From Pseudomonas sp. Irchel 3E13 (GTDB lineage Bacteria > Pseudomonadota > Gammaproteobacteria > Pseudomonadales > Pseudomonadaceae), in assembly GCF_900187455.1 (NCBI RefSeq), contig NZ_FYDX01000004.1:1-64000 (forward strand): 64,000 nucleotides of DNA. Reading direction: 5' to 3'. The notes under the pieces were generated by a model. That model saw only the letters and a list, made by a program, of their open reading frames with translations, did not search any database and was not told the DNA's origin. Shown here piece by piece: positions 1 through 8,250 of the stretch. The first letter of the stretch is position 1. Every line of letters starts with the position of its first letter. The translations under genes were made by a program, and so were the position numbers.

Positions 1-1699
1 CCGTCAGGTTGCTGTTCAGCGCCACGGCGTTGTTCAGCATCACCGACTGGGTGGCGCCCAGGCTGGATGCGCCGGACACGGTCAGCGCGCCGCCACCCAG
101 TGACGCATTGTTGCCGACCAGCAGGGTCCCGCCGCCGAGCGTGGTGCCGCCGCCGTAGGTGTTGGCGTTGGACAGCACCAGGGTGCCGGCGCCATCTTTG
201 TTGAGCACGGAACTGGCGTTGCCCTGCAGCGCCCCACTCAGGGTCAGGTTGCCGGTGCCACCAAAATTCACTGTGCCGGTGAGGTTGATGGTGTTGCTCA
301 GGGTCGCGGTGGCGCCGGAGTCGATCCGGGTGCCGGTTGCGGCGCTGACGGCGCCGGTGCCCAGGGCCTGGCTGCTGCCGATGACGAGCGAGCCGGCGTT
401 GAGGGCGGTGCCACCGCTGTAGGTATTGGTGCCGTCCAGGCGCAGGACACCCGTGCCACTCTTGGTCAGACCGGCATTGCTCCCCCCCGAGATCACGCCC
501 GACAGGGTGAACGGCGTGGTGAAGTTGCTGACGGTCAGGCCGTTGCGACCCGTGCCGATGTTGAGGCCCATCACGATGTTGTTGGCGATGCTGATCGAGG
601 ACGAGGAGCTATTGAGGGTGCCGCCATTGGCGTAGATCGTACCGCTACCGGCGAAGGCCCCGTTGTTGATCAGCAGCACGCCGCCATCGAGGGTGGCCTG
701 GGTGGAGGCACCGCTCAACAATGCGCCTTGCAGTGTCCAGGTTCCACTGTCGACCACCAGGTTGCTGAAATTGATGTACTTCGTCGAATCGATGATGCCG
801 GTGCCGACGTTGGTGCCGCTGCCACCGCTCATGTCGTTTTGCAGCCTGAGCGTGTTGTTGCCACCGGCACCGCCATCGACGATGCCGGTAGGCGCAAAGT
901 TCAGCCCGCCCATGCCGACGACGATCAACTCCCCGGCGCTGGCCCCGCTGGCGCTGACCGACGAGCCGGTGACCGCGGTGAACGTGTTGGTGCCGCCGGC
1001 GCCCATCGACACACTGCCGATCACCGTGCCGCCGTTGACGAAGATATTGCCCGCAAGCGAGGACTCGAAGCCGACCCGCCCGATGACGCTGCCGGAGTTG
1101 AGGAAGATCACCCGGCCACCGCCGTAGATCGCGACCACCGGCCGGTTGGCCGCGTTTTCGCTGGCACCGATGGCCAGGGTCGTGGAAATCAGGCCGTAGT
1201 TATCGATGATGGTACGGCCCGAGAGCCCGTTGTTGATGTCCAGCGCCACGCCGGTGAAATCAATCAGCGACCCGTTGATGTCGCCGGAAACACCGCGGAT
1301 CACGCTGCCGGCGGCGTTGGTGATCGACAGGTTGGAGAAAACGGGGCTTACGAGTTTCAGCGCGGTGGAGGAGAACGCGGACGAGCCAATGGAGGGGTCG
1401 ATGGAGCCGCCGTTGTACAGGGAAGTACTGGTACCCGTCACGGTAAACGCCGGTTTGCTCGGATCGGACGTCGTCACGACCCCGCCGGACATGAGGGTGA
1501 TCACCAGATTGCTGGCCGCCAGGTCAAGGTTCGTGTTGACACCGGAACAGTCCACCGCCGATCCATTGGTCGGCGTCGCCGGTGTGCACGCGGCGTAGAT
1601 CGGGTCGGACACGGCGAACGCGCCGAACATGGCCATGCTGACGGCCAGCGACAAGCGGGTACGGGCGGTGCGCGGTACTGCGGTTTTACGTCTGTCCAC
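1..1699 (-). CDS. Autotransporter adhesin with PATR repeats (N-terminal part; gene runs off the left edge)
   Basis: The reading frame is open from a GTG at 1699 to the window edge (about 566 codons), so the C-terminal passenger and beta-barrel lie outside. The GTG start is chosen because AGGAG sits 5 nt upstream; an in-frame ATG at 1729 lacks a spaced ribosome site. An Arg/Lys-rich start and a hydrophobic stretch ending in D-P-I-Y-A-A look like a Sec signal peptide. The mature part is rich in Gly, Asn, Ser and Thr, as expected of a right-handed beta-helix passenger. Near 400-470 and 160-215 are two typical autotransporter-associated beta-strand repeats (G-x-L-x-L...N-T-Y-x-G-G-T...G-x-L). By family knowledge this is a type Va secreted surface protein (adhesion or aggregation). 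The ligand cannot be inferred. Confidence 0.85.
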   Translation of the reverse strand, partial: MDRRKTAVPRTARTRLSLAVSMAMFGAFAVSDPIYAACTPATPTNGSAVDCSGVNTNLDLAASNLVITLMSGGVVTTSDPSKPAFTVTGTSTSLYNGGSIDPSIGSSAFSSTALKLVSPVFSNLSITNAAGSVIRGVSGDINGSLIDFTGVALDINNGLSGRTIIDNYGLISTTLAIGASENAANRPVVAIYGGGRVIFLNSGSVIGRVGFESSLAGNIFVNGGTVIGSVSMGAGGTNTFTAVTGSSVSASGASAGELIVVGMGGLNFAPTGIVDGGAGGNNTLRLQNDMSGGSGTNVGTGIIDSTKYINFSNLVVDSGTWTLQGALLSGASTQATLDGGVLLINNGAFAGSGTIYANGGTLNSSSSSISIANNIVMGLNIGTGRNGLTVSNFTTPFTLSGVISGGSNAGLTKSGTGVLRLDGTNTYSGGTALNAGSLVIGSSQALGTGAVSAATGTRIDSGATATLSNTINLTGTVNFGGTGNLTLSGALQGNASSVLNKDGAGTLVLSNANTYGGGTTLGGGTLLVGNNASLGGGALTVSGASSLGATQSVMLNNAVALNSNLT

Positions 1700-1865
1700 A
1701 ACGACTCCTATGTGGATCAGGCGACTCATCCCTGACAGCGCAGCAACGCTGCGCGAGTAATTGACGGGCCCGACCTTGGCAAGATGAAGGATTTTTTATT
1801 GGTGGCACTTTAACAGCTCCCACTCAATAGAAAAATTTGCGCACAAGGTTATTGAGGGAAACTGC

Positions 1866-1955
1866 GCTGGCAAGCCCCCACAGGTTCATCGGTGCACGCA
1901 AATCCCTGCGGGAGTCGGCTTGCCGGCGATGCGCCGCAAGGCGGCGCTCGATCTG
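1866..1955. repeat. REP-like palindromic repeat
   Basis: GGCAAGC and GCTTGCCGGCGAT arms face each other across about 30 bp, followed by a GCGCCGC...GCGGCGC hairpin and CTCGATCTGA. The same sequence family recurs at 18836 and 58054. It lies in the 250-bp gap between the autotransporter start and the SDR stop. No gene is visible in the gap. Confidence 0.7.
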
Positions 1956-1982
1956 ACGGACGCTGAAGACTGTCGGCTGGCC

Positions 1983-2810
1983 TCAGTCCGCCAACAACCC
2001 AAGCTTCCTGGCAAACGGCTGCGCCGCGATGGTCTGGCGTTGATACTGGCTGGCGTCTTCATGGGTGGCGAGCCACAGCATCACCGCCGCCGGCACCTCT
2101 GGCGGCGCACTGCCGGCGCGCAGGGCGATCACACCTTTTTCGCCGATGGTGGCTTTCAGCGCGTCGGTGGTCACCACCCCGGGATTGACGGTGTAGGCGC
2201 GGACGCCGGCGTCACCCAATTCCACCGCAACGATCCCCGACAACCGTGAAACCGCCGCCTTGCCCGCGCCATAGGCATAGCCCCAGCCGCCCTTCCCGGC
2301 CGCTACCGGCGGGTCGCTTTCGCCGGCGCCGGAGGTGACGTTGATCACCACGCCGTCGCCCTGCTCCGCCATCACCTGGGCCACCGCGCGGGTCAGCAGG
2401 AACGGGGTGAGGATGTAGCCCTTGAACATCCGCTCCAGCGTTTCCGGCTGCAACGCCATGAAGCCGGCATTGAGGTCGCTGCCCTGGTAGATGGCGTTGT
2501 TGATCAGCACGTCGATGCGGCCGTACTCGGCCAGCACCGCGCGGCAAGCGGCCAGTGCCGAGTCACTGTCGAGCAGGTCCATCGGCACCACCAGCGCCTT
2601 GCGGCCCAGGGCGCGGATAGCGTCGGCGGTGCCGTTGAGGCTGCCCGGCAGTGGCGCGCCACTGGCATCGCGCAGGGCATGCGGGTGCTGCTCGCCTTCG
2701 TCGAGGGTGCGGGCGCTGATCGCCAGGTCGAAGCCGGCCCGGGCGAACGCCAGCGCCGCCGCGCGACCGATGCCGCGGCTGGCACCGGTGATGAATGCAA
2801 CCTTGTTCAT
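1983..2810 (-). CDS. Short-chain dehydrogenase/reductase (SDR)
   Basis: The 275-residue protein has the Rossmann motif T-G-A-S-R-G-I-G at residues 8-15, N-N-A at 104-106 and the catalytic Y180-x3-K184, with Ser/Thr at 159-160 preceding it. It is therefore an intact classical SDR, an NAD(P)(H)-dependent alcohol/ketone oxidoreductase acting in the cytoplasm. A GAGG ribosome site lies 8 nt before the ATG. It follows the 3-alpha-HSD-like gene by only 9 bp, and the upstream stop lies within its ribosome site, so the two are almost certainly co-transcribed. A roughly 20-residue insertion after the second beta-strand (residues 36-58) is longer than in the shortest SDRs. The substrate is unknown; context suggests a step in hydrophobic-ring or acyl oxidation. 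Confidence 0.88.
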   Translation of the reverse strand: MNKVAFITGASRGIGRAAALAFARAGFDLAISARTLDEGEQHPHALRDASGAPLPGSLNGTADAIRALGRKALVVPMDLLDSDSALAACRAVLAEYGRIDVLINNAIYQGSDLNAGFMALQPETLERMFKGYILTPFLLTRAVAQVMAEQGDGVVINVTSGAGESDPPVAAGKGGWGYAYGAGKAAVSRLSGIVAVELGDAGVRAYTVNPGVVTTDALKATIGEKGVIALRAGSAPPEVPAAVMLWLATHEDASQYQRQTIAAQPFARKLGLLAD

Positions 2811-2819
2811 GTGTTTTCC

Positions 2820-3587
2820 TCAGACCCGCTGCGGCCGGACCATGGCGTCCATGCCGCCGTCGATGTACATCACGCTGCCGTGGATGAAGCCCGCTTGTTG
2901 CGACTGCAGGAAGGCGATCAGCGCGGCGATTTCCTCGGGGTGACCGTTGCGCCCCAGCGGCGCGACAAATGCGCGTACCGCCTGGCCGAAGCGCGGGTCA
3001 TTGCGCGAAGCATCGTGCAGCGGGGTTTCCACCGCGCCGGGCGCGACCACGTTGAGGCGGATGCCCTTGGCCCCCCAGGCCGCCGCGAGGCGTCGGGCGT
3101 GGTGGGTGATCGCATATTTGGAACAGGCGTAGGCCACTTGGGGTTCGCCCAGGGTGTTGGCGATATCCAGCGCCCGGGCTTCGTCGTTGTCGAGCATGGC
3201 CAGGGTCATCGGCTCCTGCTCGGCGCCGGGACGAATCGCCGCCACCGAGCCGATGACCAGCGCCGCCGGATGGCTGCCCTTGGCCAGGGCGTCTTCGAGG
3301 CCGCCGAGCAACTGGCTGACGCCGAAATGGTTGATCGCCACGATCAATCCGCAGGACGGCGCGGTGACCCCGACGCCGGCGCAGCAGACCAGGCCGTCGA
3401 GGACGCCGTCACTGAGGTCGAGGACCTGGGCGATGGCCGCGTCGCGGCCTTCGCGGGTGGACAGGTCGGCAATGACCTCGGCGTTGCCGCGGTCGATACC
3501 GATGACGCGGTGGCCGGCGGCGCGCAGGGCAGCGGCAACGGCGGCGCCGATGCCGGAGGCGCTGCCGGTGATGGCGGTAGTGGGCAT
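2820..3587 (-). CDS. 3-alpha-hydroxysteroid dehydrogenase/carbonyl reductase-like SDR
   Basis: The protein has 255 residues, with T-G-S-A-S-G-I-G at the N-terminus, S114, Y153-x3-K157, and a C-terminal H-G-x-x-x-x-I-D-G-G-M-D-A-M segment. From memory, the overall pattern (A-G-H-R-V-I-G-I-D, A-E-V-I-A-D-L-S-T-x-E-G-R, W-G-x-x-G-I-R-L-N) resembles the Comamonas testosteroni 3-alpha-HSD/carbonyl reductase closely, including length. That enzyme interconverts 3-alpha-hydroxy and 3-keto steroids with NAD(H). Family placement is strong; the steroid as the real substrate is inference. A GGAG ribosome site lies 6 nt before the ATG. Upstream lie a REPIN (3615-3707) and a 22-nt motif (3731-3752) also found before the OYE gene at 26996. 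Confidence 0.82.
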   Translation of the reverse strand: MPTTAITGSASGIGAAVAAALRAAGHRVIGIDRGNAEVIADLSTREGRDAAIAQVLDLSDGVLDGLVCCAGVGVTAPSCGLIVAINHFGVSQLLGGLEDALAKGSHPAALVIGSVAAIRPGAEQEPMTLAMLDNDEARALDIANTLGEPQVAYACSKYAITHHARRLAAAWGAKGIRLNVVAPGAVETPLHDASRNDPRFGQAVRAFVAPLGRNGHPEEIAALIAFLQSQQAGFIHGSVMYIDGGMDAMVRPQRV

Positions 3588-3614
3588 TGGAAACTCCGTG
3601 AATTGGGCGTTGTT

Positions 3615-3707
3615 GGGGGGGGCGCTTCGCGAGCAAGCTCGCTCCTACAGGGATGTGTGGCGCTTTTGCTTTTTGTAGGAGCGAGCTTGCTCGCGAAGCG
3701 CCCCCCC
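3615..3707. repeat. REPIN: two inverted REP sequences
   Basis: Near-perfect inverted arms of about 33 bp (3615-3648 and 3675-3707) contain a run of 7-8 G/C, CGCTTCGCGAGCAAG and CTCGCTCCTAC. They are separated by about 26 bp. This is a typical Pseudomonas REP doublet. It sits between the 3-alpha-HSD start codon and the putative operator upstream, so it would fall in the 5' leader if transcription starts near that motif. Confidence 0.85.
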
Positions 3708-3730
3708 AATAATCAGCAGCAACCCAGCCA

Positions 3731-3752
3731 GAAACATCGTCCGAGAAGACTA
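3731..3752 (-). promoter_or_regulatory. Putative operator shared with 27097-27119
   Basis: This 22-nt stretch matches 27097-27119 with one mismatch. On the minus strand the core reads CTTCTCGGACGATGTTTC here and CTTGTCGGACGATGTTTC there. In both cases it precedes a minus-strand gene of the cluster (3-alpha-HSD here, OYE there). A related half-dyad, TTGTAGGACAA, lies upstream of the LuxR gene. Binding by that LuxR protein is inference. Confidence 0.5.
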
Positions 3753-3768
3753 AAAACACACTGCAAAC

Positions 3769-3798
3769 AAAAGCCCAGCGGGACGACGCTGGGCTTTT
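3769..3798 (-). terminator. Rho-independent terminator
   Basis: A stem AAAAGCCCAGCG / CGCTGGGCTTTT surrounds a short loop. On the minus strand it is followed by TTTTGTTT. It lies 34 bp beyond the stop of the 71-residue ORF at 3832, so it probably ends that transcript before the SDR promoter. The stem is symmetric and could also act on plus-strand transcripts. Confidence 0.8.
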
Positions 3799-3831
3799 AC
3801 TGTGGAACACCAAGGACAGCGGTTGCCCTTC

Positions 3832-4047
3832 TTATTCAGTCCTGTGCTCGCCTGAATCGATGTCTCTATCCAACATTTCTTTCAGATCTTTCAAGTCTTT
3901 CAGGCCTTTCAGACTGCGCCCCCCGCTTTTCACTTCTTCGCCTTGCAAGGCCACTTCTCTGCGTGTAACCGCTGCCTTCACCGTTTCCAATTCCTCGACC
4001 TCGGTGAGTTGGGAGACTTGCAGAACAATGTCATCTACGCCGGCCAT
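3832..4047 (-). CDS. Small hypothetical protein with tandem Leu-Lys repeat
   Basis: The 71-residue ORF has a good ribosome site (GAGGTG, 7 nt before the ATG) and a downstream terminator, which supports a real gene. The N-terminal half (V-D-D-I-V-L-Q-V-S-Q-L-T-E-V-E-E-L) is acidic and amphipathic. The C-terminal half contains a K-G-L-K-D-L-K-D-L-K pattern encoded by four 9-nt tandem units at 3880-3915. It is predicted soluble and helical. I do not recognise a family. It lies downstream of the LuxR gene with a 144-bp gap and the same orientation, so co-transcription is possible. Confidence 0.55.
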   Translation of the reverse strand: MAGVDDIVLQVSQLTEVEELETVKAAVTRREVALQGEEVKSGGRSLKGLKDLKDLKEMLDRDIDSGEHRTE

Positions 4048-4191
4048 ATCGGTTCACCTCACAAGAAGGGGCGACAGGTTGCCTGCCCGCTGCCCCATTC
4101 TTCGCGTGCCGTGCAGGTTGCGCACCTGACAATACTGATAGTGTTTCAGACCGTTTTGGCGTAACGCTCATTCACTACACGCATGAGCCCC

Positions 4192-5427
4192 TCATGCCCG
4201 CCGTGCCAACGGCACCGCCAGTTGCGGCGGTGGCACCTTCAGCTTGCCGGGGGTCTTCAGCGGCATTTTCGGTTTGCCCAGCGCCACCACGCTGTTGAGC
4301 AGGATCCGCACCAGCTCGGTCTGCCGGCGCACGCCCGTCTTCGAGAAGATCGAGCGCAAGTGGGCGCGAGCGGTGTTGCGGCGGATGTTCAGTTCCTCGG
4401 CGGCCTCCTCCAGCGACAAGCCGTTAGCCAGCTCCATGGCCAGCGCCGTCTCGGCCTTGGTCAGGTTGAACAGTTGCTTGGTCACCAATTCGCTGGCCAG
4501 CGACTTGCTGGCGGCATCGCGGATGTACACCAGCGCCGCCGGCTTGCCCTTCTCTTCCGCCCAGTCCAGCGACGGAATCGATTCGACCACCAGGCCCAGG
4601 TTGACCTGCCCGGAAGGCCGGGTCACCGACATGGCCTCGGCGCTCTTCGGCGCATCCGGGGAGAACGCCGCGCGGATCAGCCGTTGCAGTTCGCGGTTGT
4701 CGCTGGGGTACGTCGCTTCCAGGCGCCCGCCCACCAGTTTCAGGCCGTCGGCCTGGGCCAGCAGGTCCTGGGCCACCGGGTTGACCCGCAGCACGCTGCC
4801 GCTCTCGTCCAGCACCAGGGTCGCCACCGACAGGCGGCTGATGGCCTGGGCGTAGAGGTCGCTGAGGGATTCGCTGCGGTCCAGCAGGTTGTGCACTTGC
4901 AAGGCCCGGCGCAGGTGCGGCAGGAACATCGCGCACAGGGCGCGATCATTGCGCGAGAACGCCGGCGCCTGTTTCGGCCGGGTGATCCGGAAGCGCAGCT
5001 TGCCGCCATCGGGGGTGGAGATGTCCGCGCCCATCACGTGGTAGACCCCTTGCGGGCCGCAGAACATCTTGAAATAGGCGCAGTGTTCCCACTCGGTGGA
5101 CGACATCACGTCATCGACGGTGAACACATAGTCCAGTGGCTGGTTGGTAAAGGGCGTGTGGGTTTGCGGGTAGGTCATGTAGCTGACGTCGCCGGCGCCC
5201 TCGATGTCGCCGACGATGATCATCACGCCCATGTCCGGCTGGTCCGGCACGCGCAGGATCAGGGTCACGTAGTTGGCGTCGTAGAGGGTGCGGAAGCTGG
5301 TCAGGGCGCGGGCCATCAGTTTCGGGTCCATCGCGCCGTCATAGACTTCGCCGACCAGCCGGTCGTAGCCGGCCAGATCCAGACCGAGGCTGCTCAGGGC
5401 GTCTTGGGTCAAGACAGGATTCTCCAC
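4192..5427 (-). CDS. LuxR-family transcriptional regulator
   Basis: The 411-residue protein has a C-terminal LuxR-type helix-turn-helix around residues 320-375 (F-N-L-T-K-A-E-T-A-L-A then A-A-E-E-L-N-I-R-R-N-T-A-R-A-H-L). The long N-terminal part (about 1-300) includes a PAS-like segment near 195-300, with no receiver Asp pattern and no autoinducer-domain signature. This architecture is common in regulators next to DUF1302/MMPL lipid-catabolism clusters. The protein ends in a Pro/Lys-rich tail. It probably senses a substrate or CoA ester and controls the surrounding genes. A dyad TTGTAGGACAA at 5545-5562 in its own upstream region suggests autoregulation; that is inference. Confidence 0.85.
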   Translation of the reverse strand: MENPVLTQDALSSLGLDLAGYDRLVGEVYDGAMDPKLMARALTSFRTLYDANYVTLILRVPDQPDMGVMIIVGDIEGAGDVSYMTYPQTHTPFTNQPLDYVFTVDDVMSSTEWEHCAYFKMFCGPQGVYHVMGADISTPDGGKLRFRITRPKQAPAFSRNDRALCAMFLPHLRRALQVHNLLDRSESLSDLYAQAISRLSVATLVLDESGSVLRVNPVAQDLLAQADGLKLVGGRLEATYPSDNRELQRLIRAAFSPDAPKSAEAMSVTRPSGQVNLGLVVESIPSLDWAEEKGKPAALVYIRDAASKSLASELVTKQLFNLTKAETALAMELANGLSLEEAAEELNIRRNTARAHLRSIFSKTGVRRQTELVRILLNSVVALGKPKMPLKTPGKLKVPPPQLAVPLARRA

Positions 5428-5544
5428 AGTCTTCTCCTCGCTCGGGTAAGGCGCGCTGGCCTTCCCTTGTTATTTTTATAATTTCGGCTCGGGGGCATTG
5501 CTGCCCCTTTGACAGTGCACATCTCGCAAGGCGAGGCCTTTCTG

Positions 5545-5562
5545 CCTTGTAGGACAAATCGG
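5545..5562. promoter_or_regulatory. Dyad upstream of the LuxR gene
   Basis: CCTTGTAGGACAAATCGG contains TTGT-N3-ACAA symmetry and resembles the TTGTCGGACGA core at 27097-27119. It sits about 120 bp upstream of the LuxR start, in the 200-bp gap between LuxR and the MMPL stop. This is a candidate binding site only. Confidence 0.35.
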
Positions 5563-5625
5563 CCCGCGCCACAGTCTCCCTATCTCCCGCAGCGCCCACA
5601 ATAGGGCGCCCGCTTATATTTTTGA

Positions 5626-8049
5626 TTACCGGATATGTGGTGCCGCTGGCTGTTTCTTCAGACGGAATTCGCCCCGCACCACCTCCACCGATTGTGCCTC
5701 CCGGGCCACCAGCGGCCGCCCGCGATTGAACCAGGCGGCCAGGGCTGGCAGCAGGAAGATCGCCCCAAGCACGTTGACCAGGAACATGAACGACAGCAGC
5801 ACGCCCATGTCGGCCTGGAACTTCAGCGGCGCGAAGGCCCAGGTGCAGACGCCGATGGACATGGTGAGGGCGGTGAACACCGCCGCCGTGCCGCGCTGGC
5901 ACATGGCCTGGTAGAAGGCTTCGCGCAAGTCGGCGCCCGCGGACATCTCGTGCTGGATGCGCTCGTACAGGTAGATGCCGTAGTCCACGCCGACCCCGAC
6001 GCCCAGGGCCATCACCGGCAGGGTCGCGACTTTCAGGCCGATGCCGAGCATGGCCATCAGCGCGTTGCAGAGGATCGCCACGATTGCCAGCGGCACCAGA
6101 ATGCACAGCACCGCCCGCACCGACAGGAAGGTCAGCCAGCAGAACAGCGCCACCGAACCGAACAGCGCCGCCAGCATGATTACCTCGGCGCGCTTGACCG
6201 CTTCGTTGGAGGCCGCCATGACCCCGACATTGCCGCCGGCCAGGAGGAACTCCACCCGTGGCGTGGCCACCTCGGCGATGATCCGCTTCGCTTCGTTGAC
6301 CGCATGGCTGACAGTGGCGCCTTCGTGGTCGGCGAGGAACACCAGGATCTGCATCTGCTGGCAACCATCGGTGACCAGCCCGTCGTCCGGCATGTAAGCG
6401 CGGGCCCCTTGGCTCAGGCCGCGAGACGAACCAGGAATCGCCGCCCAGCGCGGGTTGCCCTCGTTGTTGCCGGCGATCACCCGCTTGCCCATGCCGGCCA
6501 CGCTCTGCACCGACTGCACGCCCTGCACCGCCCGCATGCGGAAGTCGAAGCCTTCCACCGCGCGCATCACTTCCGGGTTCAGGCAGCCTTCCTCGACACC
6601 GTGGGTCTGGACGAACACCGCCAGCACGTCCAGGCCGATCGAGTAGCTGCTGATGATGCGGGCGTTGTCCTGGTTGTAGCGCGAGTCGGCGCGCAACTCC
6701 GGCGCGCCGGCGCCGATATCGCCCACCGCCAGGTCGCGGGCCTTCCAGGCGCCGGCCGCGAGGAGCAACAGGCTCAGGCCGAACACCGCCAGCGCCGGGC
6801 CCGGCTCGGCCAGCGCCGACAGCCGCCACCACAGCCGATGACGCGCTTGCCGGCTGGCCTGCTCGCGGCTGAGCAGGCCGCGTTCCAGCGGCAGCCAGGA
6901 AATGATGATGGGCAACATCAGTTTGTTGGTGATGATCATCAGCATGACGCCGATGCAGGCGGTCACCCCCAGTTCGTGGACGATGGGAATGTCGATCAGC
7001 ATGATCACGCCGAAGCCCAGGGCGTTCATCAGCAGCGCCAGCGAGCCGGGAATGAAAATCTTGCAGAACGCCGTGCGCGCCGCCTGCAATGAAGTGGCGC
7101 CGGCGACCACGTCCTGTTTCCAGGCGTTGGTCATCTGCACCGCGTGGGAGACGCCAATCGAGAAGATCAGGAACGGCACCAGGATCGACATCGGGTCGAT
7201 GCCCAGGCCCAGCAGCGGCAGCAGGCCGAGCAGCCAGACCACCGGCAGCAGCGCCACCACCAGCGCCACCACGGTCAGGCGCAGAGAGCGGGAATACAAC
7301 CACAGCAACAGGCCGGTGATGACGAAGGCGATGGCGAAGAAACCGATCACCGTGGTCAGGCCCTCCACCACGTCGCCCACCAGCTTGGCGAAGCCGACGA
7401 CGTTGATCTCGATGGTGTCGCTGGCATATTTCTGGCGGATCTCTTCCAGGCTGTTGGCGACCTGGGTGTAGTCCACCGGTTTGCCGCTGCGCGGGTCGAG
7501 GTCCTGCAGGTCGGCGCGGACCATCGCCGATTTCAGGTCATTGGCGATCAACCGGCCGACCTGCCCGGACGCCGCGGCGTTGCTGCGCACCTGGGCGAGG
7601 TCGTCGGGGCTGCCGCTGAAGCGTGGCGGCACCACCACATCGCCGTAGAAGCCTTCTTCGGTGATCTCGATATAACGCACGTTGGCGGTGAACAACGACG
7701 TCACGCTGGGCCGGCTGACCCCGCTGATGAAGAACACATCGTCGGTGACCTTGCGCAGGGTTTCGAGGAACTCGGGGTTATAGATGTCGCCCTCGCCTTT
7801 CCAGCGGACGCTGACCAGCAACCGGTTGGCGCCGGTGAAGTACTGGCTGAACTTGAGGAAATTCACCATGTAGGCGTGGCGGACCGGGATCTGCTTGTTG
7901 AAACCGGGGTCCAGTTGCGTGTTCAGGGCGCTGTAGCCCAGCCCCAGGCTGAGCAGCACGAATAACGCCAGCAGCCCCTTGCGCCAGGCCATCAGCCAGT
8001 CCGCGACGAACTCGACGCTGTGCGTCACCCATTGCTTGACCTGATTCAT
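5626..8049 (-). CDS. MMPL/RND-superfamily lipid transporter
   Basis: The 807-residue inner-membrane protein starts at the ATG at 8049; a longer frame would begin at a TTG. It has one N-terminal transmembrane helix, a periplasmic domain (about 60-225), five or six helices (about 230-400, including I-D-P-M-S-I-L-V-P-F-L-I-F-S-I-G-V-S-H), a linker, a second periplasmic domain and a second helical block with V-G-V-G-V-D-Y-G-I-Y. This duplicated MMPL layout, without the porter domains of a drug-efflux RND, belongs to the hydrophobe-exporter family typically found with DUF1302, DUF1329 and YCF48 proteins. Only DUF1302 is present in this window. It is likely to move lipid-like substrate or product across the inner membrane. 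Confidence 0.88.
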   Translation of the reverse strand: MNQVKQWVTHSVEFVADWLMAWRKGLLALFVLLSLGLGYSALNTQLDPGFNKQIPVRHAYMVNFLKFSQYFTGANRLLVSVRWKGEGDIYNPEFLETLRKVTDDVFFISGVSRPSVTSLFTANVRYIEITEEGFYGDVVVPPRFSGSPDDLAQVRSNAAASGQVGRLIANDLKSAMVRADLQDLDPRSGKPVDYTQVANSLEEIRQKYASDTIEINVVGFAKLVGDVVEGLTTVIGFFAIAFVITGLLLWLYSRSLRLTVVALVVALLPVVWLLGLLPLLGLGIDPMSILVPFLIFSIGVSHAVQMTNAWKQDVVAGATSLQAARTAFCKIFIPGSLALLMNALGFGVIMLIDIPIVHELGVTACIGVMLMIITNKLMLPIIISWLPLERGLLSREQASRQARHRLWWRLSALAEPGPALAVFGLSLLLLAAGAWKARDLAVGDIGAGAPELRADSRYNQDNARIISSYSIGLDVLAVFVQTHGVEEGCLNPEVMRAVEGFDFRMRAVQGVQSVQSVAGMGKRVIAGNNEGNPRWAAIPGSSRGLSQGARAYMPDDGLVTDGCQQMQILVFLADHEGATVSHAVNEAKRIIAEVATPRVEFLLAGGNVGVMAASNEAVKRAEVIMLAALFGSVALFCWLTFLSVRAVLCILVPLAIVAILCNALMAMLGIGLKVATLPVMALGVGVGVDYGIYLYERIQHEMSAGADLREAFYQAMCQRGTAAVFTALTMSIGVCTWAFAPLKFQADMGVLLSFMFLVNVLGAIFLLPALAAWFNRGRPLVAREAQSVEVVRGEFRLKKQPAAPHIR

Positions 8050-8158
8050 TGTGCGTCTCTCATGCAAACCGCTCCCTGATCCGGTGTTCTTGTTTCAGGG
8101 GATAGTCAAGGCTGAGAGGGTTTGCGGCATCGTCCAAATGGCTTAATAACCGCTGAAA

Positions 8159-8206
8159 CGAAAACCTCGTGGCTTGTCTGAGCGTCGACGGGCCACGGGG
8201 TTTTCG
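8159..8206 (-). terminator. Terminator-like hairpin after RHS gene 1
   Basis: 15-nt arms CGAAAACC(T/C)CGTGGC (8159-8173 and 8192-8206) pair with a single G-U position. The hairpin lies 45 bp past the RHS1 stop at 8251 and before the MMPL gene, so RHS transcription probably ends here. The 3' T-run is weak. Confidence 0.55.
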
Positions 8207-8250
8207 AACGGTGTGAATCAACAGCAACATCACGGCGGCAACGACCGCCT

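Noticed and set aside
728..1735. 335-residue plus-strand ORF
   Set aside because: Antisense to the autotransporter; composition is typical of a high-GC shadow frame with no recognisable domain or ribosome site.
5339..7303. 654-residue minus-strand ORF overlapping MMPL and the LuxR start
   Set aside because: It is out of frame with the well-supported MMPL protein and is Arg/Gly-rich without any domain.
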